From assembly GCA_021820025.1 (NCBI GenBank), contig JAKAEF010000047.1, positions 1 through 7,603 of the forward strand: 7,603 nucleotides of DNA. The letters are read 5' to 3'. Positions 6,541-7,603 of this stretch are shown piece by piece. The position numbers and the translations under genes are program-made. The notes under the pieces are model-generated. The model was not told the origin of the DNA. It made no database searches and saw only the letters and a list, made by a program, of their open reading frames with translations. How positions within the stretch are numbered: the stretch's first letter is position 1; each line of letters opens with the position of its first letter. This stretch comes from a bacterium. GTDB taxonomy: Bacteria; Patescibacteriota; Microgenomatia; Levybacterales; UBA12049.

Positions 6541-7603
6541 ATGTCCTTGCTTGCCCATAAAAGGGTTTTTTTGCTGTTGGTAATATTTCTAGGCTTTTTC
6601 GCCGGTTGTGTATCACGTGTGCAGGCAGCAACGTTAGGATCTGCATCAGATACCATAACAACTTCCCGCCCTTCAGCTTCTACGCCACTTTCTGCAAATG
6701 TCAGTGTTGGAGATGCACAAGCAAGTATCTATAATAATGGGTCTACTTTTTTGGCCTCAGATTCAGCACATTTTTGGGGACAAACAGGAGAAAGTTTAAA
6801 TGTTGCTACCGTCTCTGCTGCTGCAACCACCCTTTTCTTTACAGCAACAGCAACACAAGCTCATGCTAACGGCACTGCCGTCTCTGTTCCAATTACAGCA
6901 GTACATACTATTAAATTTACTACCCAAACAAATATCCCAACCAGCGGAACAATTGTGATTTCATTTCCAACTTCTAACTCTTCAGATTCAAACCAAGCTT
7001 CTCCCTCGGCTTCTACCTTTATGTTTAACAATCTTTCGACCAGTAATATTAAAGCTAATTTTTCTACAGGTACATCTACCTGTACATTTGCCATAACAGG
7101 TACAGCTGCTGGATCTGCTCCAACAATTACCTGTACTGTTGGCACAGCAGCAGTTACTGCTGGAACAACAGTAACTATCCTTGTTGGATGTACAACAGCA
7201 GGCACTTCTTGCGCAGTTGCAAATCAGGTGCCTACTCTTATTAATCCAACAAAATCAGCCACAGCAGGAACAGCAGACACCTGGGCAGTAAATATTGATA
7301 CAACAGATGCATCAAGTAATGTCCTTGATAACACAAAAATTAAAGTCGGCACTGTAGAATCTGTAACTGTTACAGCTCATATTGATCCGACCTTTACGTT
7401 TGTCATTACCGGAGTTGCTAACGCTACTGCTCTTACCTCTTTGTGCACAGATGGAGCAGTTAATAACGATACAACAAATTCTGGTTTTGCCTCTACCTCT
7501 ACCAATGTTAACTTAGGCACACTTTTGGCAACCAGTGTAAACATAGCAGCTCAAAAAATGGTTATTACTTCAAATGCCATTAATGGATATACCATTACTG
7601 CGA
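6541..7603 (+). CDS. Large secreted Thr/Ala/Ser-rich surface protein with WxL-like motif, N-terminal part (runs off the right edge)
   Basis: The frame from the ATG at 6541 has no stop through 354 codons and is cut by the window edge. The N-terminus is a signal peptide with core VFLLLVIFLGFFAG and a probable cleavage at VQA (residue 29). Cys23 sits in FAGC, so lipidation is conceivable, but the lipobox is poor (Phe at -3). The mature chain is rich in Thr, Ala, Ser and Val with few charged residues, as expected of a beta-sandwich surface or S-layer-like protein. A strand HTIKFTTQTNIPTSGTIVIS lies at 122-141, and paired cysteines occur at 181/198 and 217/224. From about 284 a module begins (FTFVITGVANA), and VNLGTL (323-328), MVITSN (340-345) and GYTITA (349-354) repeat the pattern of the WxL-like part of the 4745 protein. 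The start is supported by the consensus promoter 5 nt upstream. Function is unknown; a structural or adhesive envelope role is inference. Confidence 0.85.
   Translation, partial: MSLLAHKRVFLLLVIFLGFFAGCVSRVQAATLGSASDTITTSRPSASTPLSANVSVGDAQASIYNNGSTFLASDSAHFWGQTGESLNVATVSAAATTLFFTATATQAHANGTAVSVPITAVHTIKFTTQTNIPTSGTIVISFPTSNSSDSNQASPSASTFMFNNLSTSNIKANFSTGTSTCTFAITGTAAGSAPTITCTVGTAAVTAGTTVTILVGCTTAGTSCAVANQVPTLINPTKSATAGTADTWAVNIDTTDASSNVLDNTKIKVGTVESVTVTAHIDPTFTFVITGVANATALTSLCTDGAVNNDTTNSGFASTSTNVNLGTLLATSVNIAAQKMVITSNAINGYTITA

Noticed and set aside
7065..7084. An 8-bp perfect inverted repeat, TACAGGTA and TACCTGTA, with a 4-nt loop.
   Set aside because: It is inside the 6541 coding frame and arises from repeated Thr-Gly-Thr and Thr-Cys codons that recur nearby. 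No T-run follows, so it is not a terminator.
6861..7205. A 114-codon open frame on the minus strand, rich in Val and Ala.
   Set aside because: It lies entirely antisense to the long secreted-protein frame starting at 6541. Its composition is just the complement of Thr/Ala/Ser codons. It has no promoter or start signal.
1..7603. Possible UGA recoding, as in some candidate-phyla bacteria.
   Set aside because: All five complete genes end in TAA. The conserved leuS reads with no in-frame TGA, so nothing requires a changed code.

Overview
The window reads as part of a chromosome from a low-GC, small-genome bacterium, most likely a member of the candidate phyla radiation (Patescibacteria, perhaps a Microgenomates-type lineage). 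This placement is inference. It rests on the divergent leucyl-tRNA synthetase with HVGN in place of HIGH, the tight gene packing, promoters that leave no room for a ribosome binding site, and the style of the secreted proteins. All five stop codons seen are TAA, Trp is encoded by TGG, and nothing suggests an altered genetic code.

Left half (minus strand, read from right to left): leuS is followed by a gene for a putative SAM-dependent methyltransferase-like protein, which has its own promoter. That gene overlaps by one base (TAATG) the start of a comEA-like gene that runs off the left edge. The comEA-like product has one membrane segment and the start of an SLBB domain, which points to DNA uptake at the cell surface.

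Right half (plus strand, divergent from leuS): a very compact operon encodes (i) a six-helix membrane protein with a charged coiled-coil tail, (ii) a secreted beta-rich protein and (iii) a signal-peptide protein with two Ig-like domains and a C-terminal membrane anchor that resembles DUF916 (WxL-interacting) proteins. The gaps between these genes are 1 and 3 nt. After a 68-nt gap with a perfect-hexamer promoter, a large Thr/Ala/Ser-rich secreted protein begins at 6541 and stays open to the right edge. The secreted proteins at 4745 and 6541 share a motif, FGTL or LGTL followed by an LTI/MVI strand and GYxVTA or GYxITA. It looks like a tryptophan-free version of the WxL fold. Together with the DUF916-like anchor this suggests a WxL/DUF916-type surface-display locus outside the Firmicutes, which is the most interesting proposal here.

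A second theme is transcription. Each of the four non-coupled genes has a sigma70-like -10 element only 5 to 7 nt before its ATG, so all four mRNAs are predicted to be leaderless. The leuS and membrane-protein promoters are packed divergently into 59 bp. No tRNA, rRNA, CRISPR array, insertion sequence or attachment site was found, and no gene-free stretch exceeds about 70 bases.
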